This document shows positions 43,414 to 50,077 of a stretch of 50,077 nt of DNA, in pieces. Both the position numbers and the translations under genes were made by a program. The notes under the pieces are model-generated. The model saw nothing but the letters and a program-made list of their open reading frames with translations. It was not told where the DNA came from and ran no database searches. The stretch comes from Nitrospira sp. (GTDB lineage Bacteria > Nitrospirota > Nitrospiria > Nitrospirales > Nitrospiraceae): NCBI GenBank assembly GCA_013140455.1, contig JABFSU010000073.1:1-50077 (forward strand), in the 5' to 3' direction. Each line of letters begins with the position of its first letter. The stretch's first letter is position 1.

Positions 43414-45575
43414 AGTCCCTCCTGCGGCAGCTGCCGCTCCTGTTTGATACTTTCGTGGAATGAGCTTGAAAACCGGGTCACCAGAGCGTCGTCGGTCTGT
43501 CCGAGTTCGGCGAGAGCCACCGTGGCGCGATCATGTTGTTTCAAGGCCTGCCAGCCACGGACAATCTGAAGCCGGGCCCATTGGAGCTGAGCCTGATCGG
43601 GCTTTTTCTCGACGACGGTGTGGTAGACGTCGATGGCCTCTTGATACCGCTTCATTTGCGCCAGCAGATCGGCATAGGTGAGCAGTGCCCCGATGGTCTT
43701 GGGCGCCCCTGCTTTAAACGCCTCTTCTGTCGCAATCACGGCTTCCTCATGCTTATTGAGGCGCAAAAACACCGTGGCCATCTGCTGATACATCCAGGGC
43801 CGCTCCGGGTGTTGGGGATGATGGAGCATCCAGGCCCGACAGAAATGCAGCAAGCCGGCCAGATCCTCCCCTTCCGCCATGGTCTGGACCAGAAGATGGA
43901 GCGCATCCTGCTCAAAGCGGCCCGTGGGATACTCCAAACGATAGCGCTCCAGCACCTTCCTGGCCGCCGCCGTATCTCGCTGCGAGAGATAGACCTTCGC
44001 CAGACCCAGGAGCGCCTGTTCAGTAACCAGAGGGCGTTTGGTCCCTTTGGCCATCAGTTGAAAGAGGCGACCGGCTTCGGTCGTAAATCCCAGACGATCG
44101 TGAGCTTCGGCAATTTCGAGCAGGAGCGAAGAAGACAGGTAGTGCCGTTCAGCAACAGGCCCATGTCGATGAAAGAGCGTCGTCAGCGTCAAATCGTCGT
44201 GCGATTTGACGGCGGCTTCCATCCAAGGACGTAAGATAGTGGCGAGTCGATCGCCGGCTTTGGCCGGCCAGGGATCATCCTGCCCCGCACTGTTCCGATC
44301 GGCCACCAGCTTATACGCGATCAGTGCCGGTGCAATCTCTTCAGCTTGCTCCAGACGCGCGGCCGCTTGAAACAGAGCTTCGCTCCCGATGGCATCGTGG
44401 TCATGTTGCGCGGCAATCGCCCGCATCTGTTTGAGATAGTCGTCCACGTCCTGATCCGGAGAGGGGTGGTCATACATGAGTCCGGCAGGAGTTCTCCCCA
44501 CGGGGCGAATGCCGGCTACGACTTTCTGTTCCACTCTCAGGGTGGCCAGACGCACCGCCGCTAACGCCGCTTGCGGGCTATCCGGGTAGTGCGTCGATAT
44601 ATATCCATAGAACAGTTCGGCGCTGGGCAGGTGTTTCGCGGCCTGAAGACTATCAGCCAATTGCAAGAGTATGGTCGACGCCTCTTGGTGAGCAGGGTAG
44701 AGATTATAAAACTGCAGTAACAAACCCCGGCCGATCACCTCATGGTGCAGATCCAGTTGAATCGAGGCATAGCGTCCCAGGGCGAGCGGATTCATTCTCA
44801 TAGACTTTGGCCAGCGTCGATACGCCAGGTCATACATGGCCGACGCATCTTGAGTCCGTCGCTGATGAAAGAAGGAAGAGGCGAGGCCCACTGTGGCATG
44901 CAAAAGAATGTGATCGTGACTGCTGCGCTTCCGCAAATCTTCGAACGTCAGCTCGGCATCTCTCCATTTACCCAGGGCCAATGCGGTATAGCCGATGCCT
45001 AACAATGCCCGCTCTCCGTCCGGCGACTGCGCATTATGCGACAGCGCCCGCTCGTACAGAGATTGAGCCTCCTGATGCCATCCTTGCGAAAGATACACAT
45101 CGGCCATGCGCCATTCCGCGCGTTTTGCGTTCATGGATTGAGGATAATCGCGCACCAGCGTCTTGTATCGATCGAGCGCTTCCAGCCGGTTGCCATTCGT
45201 CGTATTTTCCTTCAAGGCCGTTTCTGCGAGAAAGGTCAACGCCGTTGGAGTCAGCGCGCTTTCCGGTTGTTGCGAAATGACCTTTTCAAATAGCCGGCGC
45301 GCCTGAGCCCACTCCCCTTTGCCATAGGCGTTCATGCCTTCCTGCAAGGCCAACGCATCAATTCCTTGCGATTGCCCTTCAAGGCGCGGTCCGTCATCCG
45401 GCAAGAGAGAGAATGCGAGTTCCGTCGATTCAGATGCGTGAGTCGGAGTGGAAGGCGCTGTTGTCGTCGGACCAGCATGAACCAGGGCGAGGTCTCCGAG
45501 CCCCAACGGGCGCAGGCAAAACCACGCGAGAAAAAACAGGGTCAGTTGTGTCCAAGATCGGTGTGATGAGTACAC
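43410..45575 (-). CDS. periplasmic TPR-repeat protein ahead of the FlrB/FlrC-like pair
   Basis: 721 residues from a GTG at 45575; an in-frame stop lies five codons upstream, so it cannot be longer. The N-terminus (SWTQLTLFFLAWFCLRPLGLG) is a signal peptide or anchor. The rest is helical repeats of TPR type, with recognisable units such as GEWAQARRLFEKVISQQPES, NRLEALDRYKTLVRDYPQS, KWRDAELTFEDL and KRYQEAIDVYHTVVEKKPDQ, reaching the C-terminus. It has no enzymatic domain. The 4-base overlap with the kinase implies that it serves the same pathway, perhaps as a periplasmic reporter or assembly platform. I do not recognise a named family. Confidence 0.85.
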   Translation of the reverse strand: MYSSHRSWTQLTLFFLAWFCLRPLGLGDLALVHAGPTTTAPSTPTHASESTELAFSLLPDDGPRLEGQSQGIDALALQEGMNAYGKGEWAQARRLFEKVISQQPESALTPTALTFLAETALKENTTNGNRLEALDRYKTLVRDYPQSMNAKRAEWRMADVYLSQGWHQEAQSLYERALSHNAQSPDGERALLGIGYTALALGKWRDAELTFEDLRKRSSHDHILLHATVGLASSFFHQRRTQDASAMYDLAYRRWPKSMRMNPLALGRYASIQLDLHHEVIGRGLLLQFYNLYPAHQEASTILLQLADSLQAAKHLPSAELFYGYISTHYPDSPQAALAAVRLATLRVEQKVVAGIRPVGRTPAGLMYDHPSPDQDVDDYLKQMRAIAAQHDHDAIGSEALFQAAARLEQAEEIAPALIAYKLVADRNSAGQDDPWPAKAGDRLATILRPWMEAAVKSHDDLTLTTLFHRHGPVAERHYLSSSLLLEIAEAHDRLGFTTEAGRLFQLMAKGTKRPLVTEQALLGLAKVYLSQRDTAAARKVLERYRLEYPTGRFEQDALHLLVQTMAEGEDLAGLLHFCRAWMLHHPQHPERPWMYQQMATVFLRLNKHEEAVIATEEAFKAGAPKTIGALLTYADLLAQMKRYQEAIDVYHTVVEKKPDQAQLQWARLQIVRGWQALKQHDRATVALAELGQTDDALVTRFSSSFHESIKQERQLPQEGL

Positions 45576-45589
45576 GGCAAGGCAACTTC

Positions 45590-45605
45590 AGCAAAGACCA
45601 TGCCT
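45590..45605 (-). promoter_or_regulatory. candidate sigma-54 promoter of the TPR-kinase-regulator operon
   Basis: Minus-strand AGGCATGGTCTTTGCT with GG and GC exactly 10 bases apart, almost the same as the flgB site. The predicted start site (near 45579) is only about 4 bases before the GTG at 45575, leaving no room for a ribosome binding site. Either the message is nearly leaderless or the match is fortuitous. The gap 45576-45737 has no gene. Confidence 0.5.
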
Positions 45606-45737
45606 TTAGCTCAGCCGTGAGGATTTGTTTGAATATCGGGCAGGATGGAGAGAATTCGGCTGATGGGATGGATCGACCGTCAAATTGGTCGACAGGGATT
45701 CGTGAGGGTCGTCAATGATTTGACGACATCGGGAGCA

Positions 45738-47150
45738 CTAATTCGGCAACGCATCGACACGGGATTTGGAATCCATCCCTCTGCGCTTCAATTTCTCAAC
45801 GAGTGTGGTGCGATTGACATGGAGCAACTGCGCCGCGCGTGCGGTGACGCCGTTCGCTTTACGCATGGCTTCTCCGATCAACTGATTCTCGTATTGCTCA
45901 ACTTCATTGGAGAGATGAATCCCGTCTTCGGTAAAACGGATAAACTGGTCCTTCATCTCGGGCTGACTTGCCGCTTTCTTGTGCAGCTTCTCGGGCAAGT
46001 CGGCAACGGTCAACAAGCCCTGTTTCTTGAGCACGACCAGGCGCTCGATCATATTTTCCAACTCACGAATGTTCCCGGGCCAGTGAAAGGCCGTCAACAG
46101 CTCCAGCGCTTCAGGGGCAAACCCCGTGATGGCGGTTTGCTTCATATGATTGAACCGCTTCAGGAAATGCTCGATCAACAATGGAATATCGCTTTGCCGG
46201 TCGCGCAACGGCGGGGTGATGATCGGAATGACATTGAGGCGATAAAAGAGGTCCTGCCGGAAGCGCTTCTCCTCGACCATTTTCTCCAGATCCTGGTTGG
46301 TGGCCGCGACAATCCGGACATCGACCTGAATCGTCCGACTCCCCCCCACCCGCTCAAAGGATCGTTCCTGTATCACTCTCAAAAGTTTGACCTGAAGGGA
46401 GAGACTCATCTCGCCGACTTCGTCGAGAAAGATCGTTCCGCCATTGGCGAGTTCGAATCGGCCCATTCTGGTCTGGGCCGCGCCGGTGAAGGCGCCCTTT
46501 TCATGCCCGAACAGTTCTGATTCGAGCAATGTTTCCGGAATGGCGCCGCAGTTGACCGGCACCATGGGGCGATCTTTACGGGAACTGTTGAAGTGGAGCA
46601 TGCGGGCAACCAATTCTTTGCCCGTTCCACTTTCTCCCTGAATCAAGACAGTGCTGTCGCTGTCGGCGACCTTTTGCACAAAATCCAATACCTGCTGCAT
46701 CGGTTCGCTGACACCGATCAATTGCTCCAGGCGGTACTGCTCGCGCACGGCTTTCCGGAGAAATTGGTTTTCCTGGCGGAGACGTTGGAACTCGATGGCC
46801 TTCTTCACGACGACCACGACGGTATCGGGATCGAAGGGCTTCGTCACAAAGTCGAAGGCGCCCGCTTTCATCGCCTGGACCGCGCACTCGACGGTTCCGA
46901 ATCCGGTCATGACGATAGGAATGATTTTCGAGTCGATCCTCGTCACCCGCTCAATGACTTCGAGACCGTTAAAATCAGGCAGCTGGAAGTCTGTCACCAG
47001 AATCTGAACGGGATTCTCTTTGACGACTTGCATGCCGGTCGTGGCATCGGCAGCGACAGAGACGGTATAGCCTTCCGAAGACAGGGTCTCCTGCAGGACG
47101 TCACGCACCGCTTGGTCGTCATCAATGACTAAAACATGAGGAGCAGTCAT
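45738..47150 (-). CDS. sigma-54-dependent response regulator with FleQ-like DNA-binding tail
   Basis: 470 residues. Receiver with acidic D10-D12 and phosphoacceptor D54 in LVTDFQLPDFNG; AAA+ domain with Walker A GESGTGKE (172-179), GAFTGA (219-224), LDEVGEM and FRQDLFYRLNVIPI; C-terminal helix-turn-helix with AAQLLHVNRTTLVEKLKRRGM (near 440-459), which resembles the FleQ/FlrA type more than the Fis type of the regulator at 40710. Unlike FleQ it keeps the phosphoacceptor. It may be the top-level activator of the flagellar cascade. No kinase gene is adjacent. It has its own sigma-70-like promoter at 47191-47219. Confidence 0.9.
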   Translation of the reverse strand: MTAPHVLVIDDDQAVRDVLQETLSSEGYTVSVAADATTGMQVVKENPVQILVTDFQLPDFNGLEVIERVTRIDSKIIPIVMTGFGTVECAVQAMKAGAFDFVTKPFDPDTVVVVVKKAIEFQRLRQENQFLRKAVREQYRLEQLIGVSEPMQQVLDFVQKVADSDSTVLIQGESGTGKELVARMLHFNSSRKDRPMVPVNCGAIPETLLESELFGHEKGAFTGAAQTRMGRFELANGGTIFLDEVGEMSLSLQVKLLRVIQERSFERVGGSRTIQVDVRIVAATNQDLEKMVEEKRFRQDLFYRLNVIPIITPPLRDRQSDIPLLIEHFLKRFNHMKQTAITGFAPEALELLTAFHWPGNIRELENMIERLVVLKKQGLLTVADLPEKLHKKAASQPEMKDQFIRFTEDGIHLSNEVEQYENQLIGEAMRKANGVTARAAQLLHVNRTTLVEKLKRRGMDSKSRVDALPN

Positions 47151-47190
47151 CAGGTGTTTATTCCGAGGTATGGCCAGACGTATCGCGCAT

Positions 47191-47219
47191 AGAATAAAGA
47201 TCCTGTGGCATCAATGCAA
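47191..47219 (-). promoter_or_regulatory. sigma-70-type promoter of the FleQ-like regulator
   Basis: Minus-strand TTGCAT (47219-47214), 17 bases, TATTCT (47196-47191), about 40 bases before the ATG at 47150. It is the only regulatory site in the window of housekeeping type ahead of a flagellar regulator, as expected for the top of the cascade. Confidence 0.6.
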
Positions 47220-47274
47220 GCATGACTACGCATCAAAAACTGAATCGTCAGACGCATGTTTCTCGACCTATTCC

Positions 47275-47303
47275 TTGACAGAATATTTGGTGAGTTGCTA
47301 GGG
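47275..47303 (+). promoter_or_regulatory. candidate sigma-70 promoter of tRNA-Thr
   Basis: TTGACA (47275-47280), a perfect -35 box, 17 bases, then CTAGGG (47298-47303), a weak -10. It lies about 45 bases before the tRNA. Confidence 0.5.
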
Positions 47304-47347
47304 TGCGCGTGGTGGCTGGCCCTATTGCATCAGGGCACTTTCCTATG

Positions 47348-47422
47348 GCTGGCGTAGCTCAATGGCAGAGCAGCGGTTTTGTAAACCGCAGGTTGGAGGT
47401 TCAATTCCTCTCGCCAGCTCCA
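47348..47422 (+). tRNA. tRNA-Thr (anticodon TGT)
   Basis: The acceptor stem GCTGGCG pairs with CGCCAGC (47412-47418). The anticodon stem GCGGT/ACCGC encloses the loop TTTGTAA, so the anticodon is TGT, reading ACA for threonine. The T arm (GGAGG-TTCAATT-CCTCT) has the TTCAA loop. Discriminator T is at 47419, and CCA is encoded at 47420-47422. It stands alone, on the opposite strand to the flagellar genes, and marks the border to accessory-looking DNA. Confidence 0.95.
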
Positions 47423-47541
47423 CAAAATCCGCGATTCAGACTCCTCAGAACTCCTCAAGGTAACGCCTCAGGTAACAATTCAAATTGAAGTCACGCGGAA
47501 GATGATGGAGGAAGGAAGGAAGCTAACAAGGAGGCGCAGCC

Positions 47542-47619
47542 ATGAAGATCGTACTGGGATTCGTTCTGGGTGTGATCGTGGCCACGGCGGGACTGGCCGA
47601 AGCGCCACTGCGGTATTAG
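47542..47619 (+). CDS. 25-residue hydrophobic peptide or gene remnant
   Basis: An ATG at 47542 follows a strong AAGGAGG with an 8-base spacer. The frame encodes 25 residues that look like a signal peptide or a single membrane segment (MKIVLGFVLGVIVATAGLAEA, 4 more, then stop). No continuation in another frame looks coding. It may be a small membrane peptide or the surviving 5' end of a secreted-protein gene cut off by the insertion of the following DNA. Confidence 0.4.
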   Translation: MKIVLGFVLGVIVATAGLAEAPLRY

Positions 47620-47673
47620 TTTTCAGCATCGCGACGTGTGGTCAAACACCCTACCCGGTTCACCACTCATATC

Positions 47674-47708
47674 AGCCGATAATGGGCGATAGTTTTTCGC
47701 TATCGGCT
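47674..47708 (+). repeat. nested inverted repeats between the small peptide and the lipoprotein gene
   Basis: AGCCGATA (47674-47681) pairs with TATCGGCT (47701-47708). An alternative inner stem, CGATAG (47687-47692) with CTATCG (47700-47705), shares the right arm, so the two are mutually exclusive. It might be a terminator or attenuator. The rest of the gap 47620-47793 has only the promoter-like site at 47733-47761. Confidence 0.4.
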
Positions 47709-47732
47709 GCCGGCTCATCACTAATCTCCACC

Positions 47733-47761
47733 TTGTCAAGGTATCATTCCGTGTGTACCAT
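47733..47761 (+). promoter_or_regulatory. candidate sigma-70 promoter of the lipoprotein gene
   Basis: TTGTCA (47733-47738), 17 bases, TACCAT (47756-47761), about 33 bases before the ATG at 47794. The boxes have one and two mismatches to consensus. Confidence 0.5.
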
Positions 47762-47793
47762 CGCGCCAACAAAATACCTAGTAAGGAGGCATC

Positions 47794-48813
47794 ATGCACG
47801 TATTGACAATCACGGTTCTAGTTCTTGTAATGACAACATCGGGTTGCGGAGGCATTCTTAATGACAACGTAGTTAGGGAACAAATGGACAAGGTTATGAC
47901 AGCCGTAGAAAACTTAACGCTCGCCATCCCTGGCGCTCGATACAATATGCTTATTGAGGATATTGCAAGTGGGGATCCGGAACGAAAACAACGTGCGCAG
48001 ACGCTTGCAAAAAATTTATTCCAAATAAACCTGGATGTCTCTTACGAAGTCACCTCATGGTTTGAGTTCGACCCAACAAAAGGACAGTTGCGCGCTGACG
48101 TTAAACCGGCCAAGACTTTCGATCTCGCTCAAATGCAAGCCTTTGCGGCAGAACCAGTGGTTTTACTAACCCCCGTCAAGCCGAGTAGGACACGCCTCCT
48201 CACAACTGCCGAGGCTAATGCTCAGGCACGAACCAAGCTCCTTAAAGCCGCCAACCTTCTCCTGGGGGAATTGAAAAGGCAGAGTAGTGGGGATGGTCAG
48301 GACACGATTAGCCGAGCAGATGGGCTAATTTTGAGTGACAGGTTGTCTCCTGCATTTACCATCGATCAAACGATCGAAAGAGACAAACACGGAAGAGAGC
48401 AGTTGGCCAATTTAATCCAAGAAGCGATCCAACTGCAGAACGATCATGTAGACGTAAAACTACCCGAATCGAGCGGCCCGCTCGTACCATGGGCACCCGC
48501 CAGCGGTCCATATGTTTTTGTCATTATCGATAAAGAGGATTTTGAAAGACACAGAAGCCATCTTAACGTAAGCCTCCTCCTTCATGAGACTGGTAATGTG
48601 GACAAACCTTTCCAGAACATCCGAATAAAAACTTTCGAGATAGAGGAGTTCAAGAATAACGTCCGACTGACAAATGGCCACGAAGTTGTGTGGGCAGTGT
48701 TTAATGTTACCGGAATACCGGCTTTGAACCGTGAGATGGTTGATAATATCGATAAATTGAATGCGCTAGTAAAAGAATGGCACGAGACTTATCCTCGTAA
48801 AAGTAAGCAGTAG
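47794..48813 (+). CDS. putative lipoprotein of unknown function
   Basis: 339 residues. The signal peptide ends in the lipobox-like TTSGC (Cys18), so it is probably lipidated. AAGGAGG stands 6 bases before the ATG. The rest is soluble, largely helical and rich in charged residues, with an ordered C-terminal region (PYVFVIIDKEDFERHR and an HEVVWAVFNVTG stretch). I recognise no domain. The base composition is visibly more AT-rich than the flagellar genes, and the gene lies between a tRNA and an insertion element on the opposite strand to the main locus, which suggests acquisition. Its stop is 11 bases before the IS end. Confidence 0.7.
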   Translation: MHVLTITVLVLVMTTSGCGGILNDNVVREQMDKVMTAVENLTLAIPGARYNMLIEDIASGDPERKQRAQTLAKNLFQINLDVSYEVTSWFEFDPTKGQLRADVKPAKTFDLAQMQAFAAEPVVLLTPVKPSRTRLLTTAEANAQARTKLLKAANLLLGELKRQSSGDGQDTISRADGLILSDRLSPAFTIDQTIERDKHGREQLANLIQEAIQLQNDHVDVKLPESSGPLVPWAPASGPYVFVIIDKEDFERHRSHLNVSLLLHETGNVDKPFQNIRIKTFEIEEFKNNVRLTNGHEVVWAVFNVTGIPALNREMVDNIDKLNALVKEWHETYPRKSKQ

Positions 48814-48824
48814 GCAGGCGCTTA

Positions 48825-48836
48825 TGACCTTCCCCC
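48825..48836 (+). repeat. IS left terminal inverted repeat
   Basis: TGACCTTCCCCC, the inverted complement of 50035-50046. It lies 11 bases after the lipoprotein stop codon. Confidence 0.85.
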
Positions 48837-48841
48837 ATTTA

Positions 48842-49717
48842 TTACACCACGACCAACGAAGTTGACTCCTGCGCTGTCTGGGGCTGGTTGTGATGGTGGT
48901 TGATGAACTCCATGGGTGTCAGATCCCCGATGGCACTGTGTGTCCGCTCTTCATTGTACTCTCGCCGCCAGGCTTCAATCACGAGCTGGGCTTCCTGCAG
49001 GGTCAGAAACCAGTGCTCGTTCAAACATTCATCCCGAAACTTGCCGTTGAAGCTCCCGATAAATGCGTTCTGCACCGGTTTTCCCGGCTGAATAAAGTGC
49101 AGATGCACCCCGTGTTGCGCAGTCCAGGCATCCAAGGCCGTTCCGGCGAATTCGGGCCCGTTGTCCAGAATCAAGGTCTCTGGCAGCGGGCGTGTCAGAA
49201 ACAGCCGATCCAGAATCCGGCACACCCGAGCCCCACCAATCGACACGTCGACCTCAATCACCGGCACTTCTTTTGAGCAAAGATCGGTCATCGTCAAGCA
49301 CTTGAATCGTCGGCCATTGGCCAGCCGGTCATGGACGAAGTCCATGGCATAACAACGTCCTGGTTGCGTGGGCTTGGGCAAGGCGACCCGCGGAACGGCC
49401 ACCACCTTCTTCCGTCGCCGCCGCCGTAACGACAGCCCTTCGTCACGATAATAGAGCCGCTCCACCTTCTTGTGATTCACCGGCCAGCCTTCCCGTCGCA
49501 ACCGGACATAGATCCGGGGACACCCATACCGCCGTTTGCTCTCCGCAATCTCGCGGATCCGTGTGCGGAGCGCGGCGTCCTCCTGACGCCGACTACCCTA
49601 TCGCAGCGTGTTCCGATCGAGGGCCAGTAAGTGGCACGCCCGTCGCTGACTCAGCCCAAAGCGCTCGCCCATCCACTGCGCCGCCGTCCGCTTCGCCTTG
49701 GGCCCTACCAGTTTTTT
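48842..49717 (-). pseudogene. IS3-family transposase OrfB, disrupted
   Basis: Read in the -1 frame from the slippery site at 49717, the product begins KKLVGPKAKRTAAQW and has QRRACHLLALDRNTLR followed by an in-frame TAG at 49600-49598. Beyond it the frame continues through the HTH_21-like part ([23 protein letters not shown]) into the integrase core. The core has D in YAMDFVHD and D in ILDNGPEF, but 36 residues on, where the catalytic glutamate of D,D(35)E belongs, the codon is GGG (49057-49055): NAFIGSFNG in place of the usual ESFNG. Both defects abolish transposition. The reading from TTG at 49501 is only a fragment. Confidence 0.88.
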
Positions 49718-49971
49718 GCGGTGACGGCTTTCAGCGCCTGGATATCCAGCGCTTGCTCCGCCACCATCTGTTTCAACCGCCGGTTTTCGTCTTCCAGCTG
49801 GCGGAGCTTCTTCACATCACTGACCTCGAGCCCGGCATATTTCGTCCGCCACTTATAAAACGTGGCATCTGAGATACCGTGCTTGCGGCAGAGCTCGTGG
49901 ACCCCAATGCCCGCTTGAGCCTCCTTGAGCACTACAATGATCTGTTCCTCCGTGTGCCGTTTCCGAGTCAT
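49705..49971 (-). CDS. IS3-family transposase OrfA
   Basis: 88 residues from the ATG at 49971, behind AGGAGG; the frame opens further to a GTG at 50001. The HTH_Tnp_1 domain has RHTEEQIIVVLKEAQAG and HELCRKHGISDATFYKWRTKY, followed by a leucine-zipper-like helix (LRQLEDENRRLKQMVAEQ). OrfA gives DNA recognition and, after frameshifting, is the N-terminal part of the OrfAB transposase. It looks intact. Confidence 0.92.
   Translation of the reverse strand: MTRKRHTEEQIIVVLKEAQAGIGVHELCRKHGISDATFYKWRTKYAGLEVSDVKKLRQLEDENRRLKQMVAEQALDIQALKAVTAKNW
49711..49717 (-). promoter_or_regulatory. programmed -1 frameshift signal of the IS
   Basis: Minus-strand A_AAA_AAC in the orfA frame, four codons from its end. 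Slipping back one base joins orfA to the orfB frame (…KKLVGPK…). A canonical site of the IS3 family. Confidence 0.8.
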
Positions 49972-50034
49972 AGGCCCCTCCTGTGGGCCCCATCTCAGCA
50001 CAGCTGCACTTCCAAGCCAATGGTCTAGTTTTCG

Positions 50035-50046
50035 GGGGGAAGGTCA
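50035..50046 (-). repeat. IS right terminal inverted repeat
   Basis: On the minus strand TGACCTTCCCCC, identical for 12 bases to the left end at 48825. The 31 bases beyond it to the window edge hold nothing I can identify. Confidence 0.85.
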
Positions 50047-50077
50047 AGATCAACTAGAATTTTCTTCACCCGATCTT

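Larger units (their letters stand above)
48825..50046 (-). mobile_element. IS3-family insertion sequence (IS407-like group), inactivated
   Basis: A 1222-base element bounded by matching 12-base inverted ends (TGACCTTCCCCC at 48825 and its complement at 50035-50046). It has the usual two overlapping frames, orfA and orfB, with an A_AAA_AAC slippery heptamer. The flanking bases (CTTA left, AGAT right) show no target duplication, so the copy may be old, rearranged or not flanked by its original target. OrfB carries an amber codon and lacks the catalytic glutamate, so this copy cannot move by itself. Confidence 0.88.

Noticed and set aside
45645..46520. A 291-codon plus-strand frame opposite the FleQ-like regulator
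   Set aside because: Antisense shadow of a gene whose every motif is intact; no similarity or signals of its own.
47675..47682. A perfect sigma-28 -10 box (GCCGATAA) upstream of the lipoprotein gene
   Set aside because: No TAAA-like -35 box lies 14-16 bases upstream, and the bases are explained by the inverted repeat.
47502..47861. A 119-codon frame overlapping the tRNA-proximal peptide and the lipoprotein start
   Set aside because: No ribosome binding site as good as those of the two frames it overlaps, and a composition without coding character.
1..50077. CRISPR arrays, rRNA genes, prophage, toxin-antitoxin or defence genes
   Set aside because: I found no regularly spaced direct repeats and no gene of these kinds in any frame I read.

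Overview
The window is almost entirely one flagellar superlocus of a Gram-negative, GC-rich bacterium. The mix of features (P- and L-ring genes, sigma-54 and sigma-28 promoters, FlhF/FlhG, CsrA-FliW, HD-GYP/PilZ proteins, a receiver-FliH fusion and a TPR protein in front of a two-component pair) resembles Nitrospira (phylum Nitrospirota). That assignment is inference from overall gene content; no rRNA or other phylogenetic marker lies in the window.

Left end (1-6.2 kb): a cyclic-di-GMP and signalling block. A PilZ/YcgR-like flagellar brake protein, cut by the window edge, overlaps an HD-GYP phosphodiesterase gene on the minus strand. Divergent from these are a second HD-GYP paralogue and a 947-residue hybrid histidine kinase (PAS-PAS-HisKA-HATPase-REC-REC-HPt).

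Flagellar block (6.2-40.6 kb, all minus strand, so read right to left): (a) flgB-flgC-fliE-fliF-fliG-[REC-fliH]-fliI-fliJ-motE, building the MS ring, switch and export ATPase, behind a sigma-54 site at 40606-40621; (b) fliK-flgD-flgE for the hook, behind a weaker sigma-54-like site at 33069-33084 and closed by a hairpin terminator at 28877-28910; (c) fliL-fliM-fliN-fliO-fliP-fliQ-fliR-flhB-flhA-flhF-flhG-fliA and a degenerate GGDEF membrane protein, behind a near-perfect sigma-54 site at 28660-28675; (d) flgF-flgG-flgA-flgH-orf88-flgI-flgJ for the rod and rings, behind a near-perfect sigma-54 site at 16876-16891; (e) flgM-flgN-flgK-flgL and csrA-fliW, behind a sigma-28-type promoter (11863-11890) whose -10 box contains the flgJ stop codon. 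Together these give the usual hierarchy: NtrC-type activators with sigma-54 drive the basal body, hook and fliA, and FliA then drives late genes including its own inhibitor FlgM.

Regulatory block (40.7-47.2 kb): an FlrC-like response regulator, an FlrB-like PAS histidine kinase, a 721-residue periplasmic TPR protein, and a second NtrC-type regulator with a FleQ-like DNA-binding tail and a complete receiver. The filament genes fliC, fliD and fliS and the stator genes motA/motB are not in the window.

Right end (47.2-50.1 kb): tRNA-Thr(TGT), then an accessory-looking stretch with a 25-codon peptide, an unknown lipoprotein and a complete-length but inactivated IS3-family element (amber codon in orfB and glycine in place of the catalytic glutamate).
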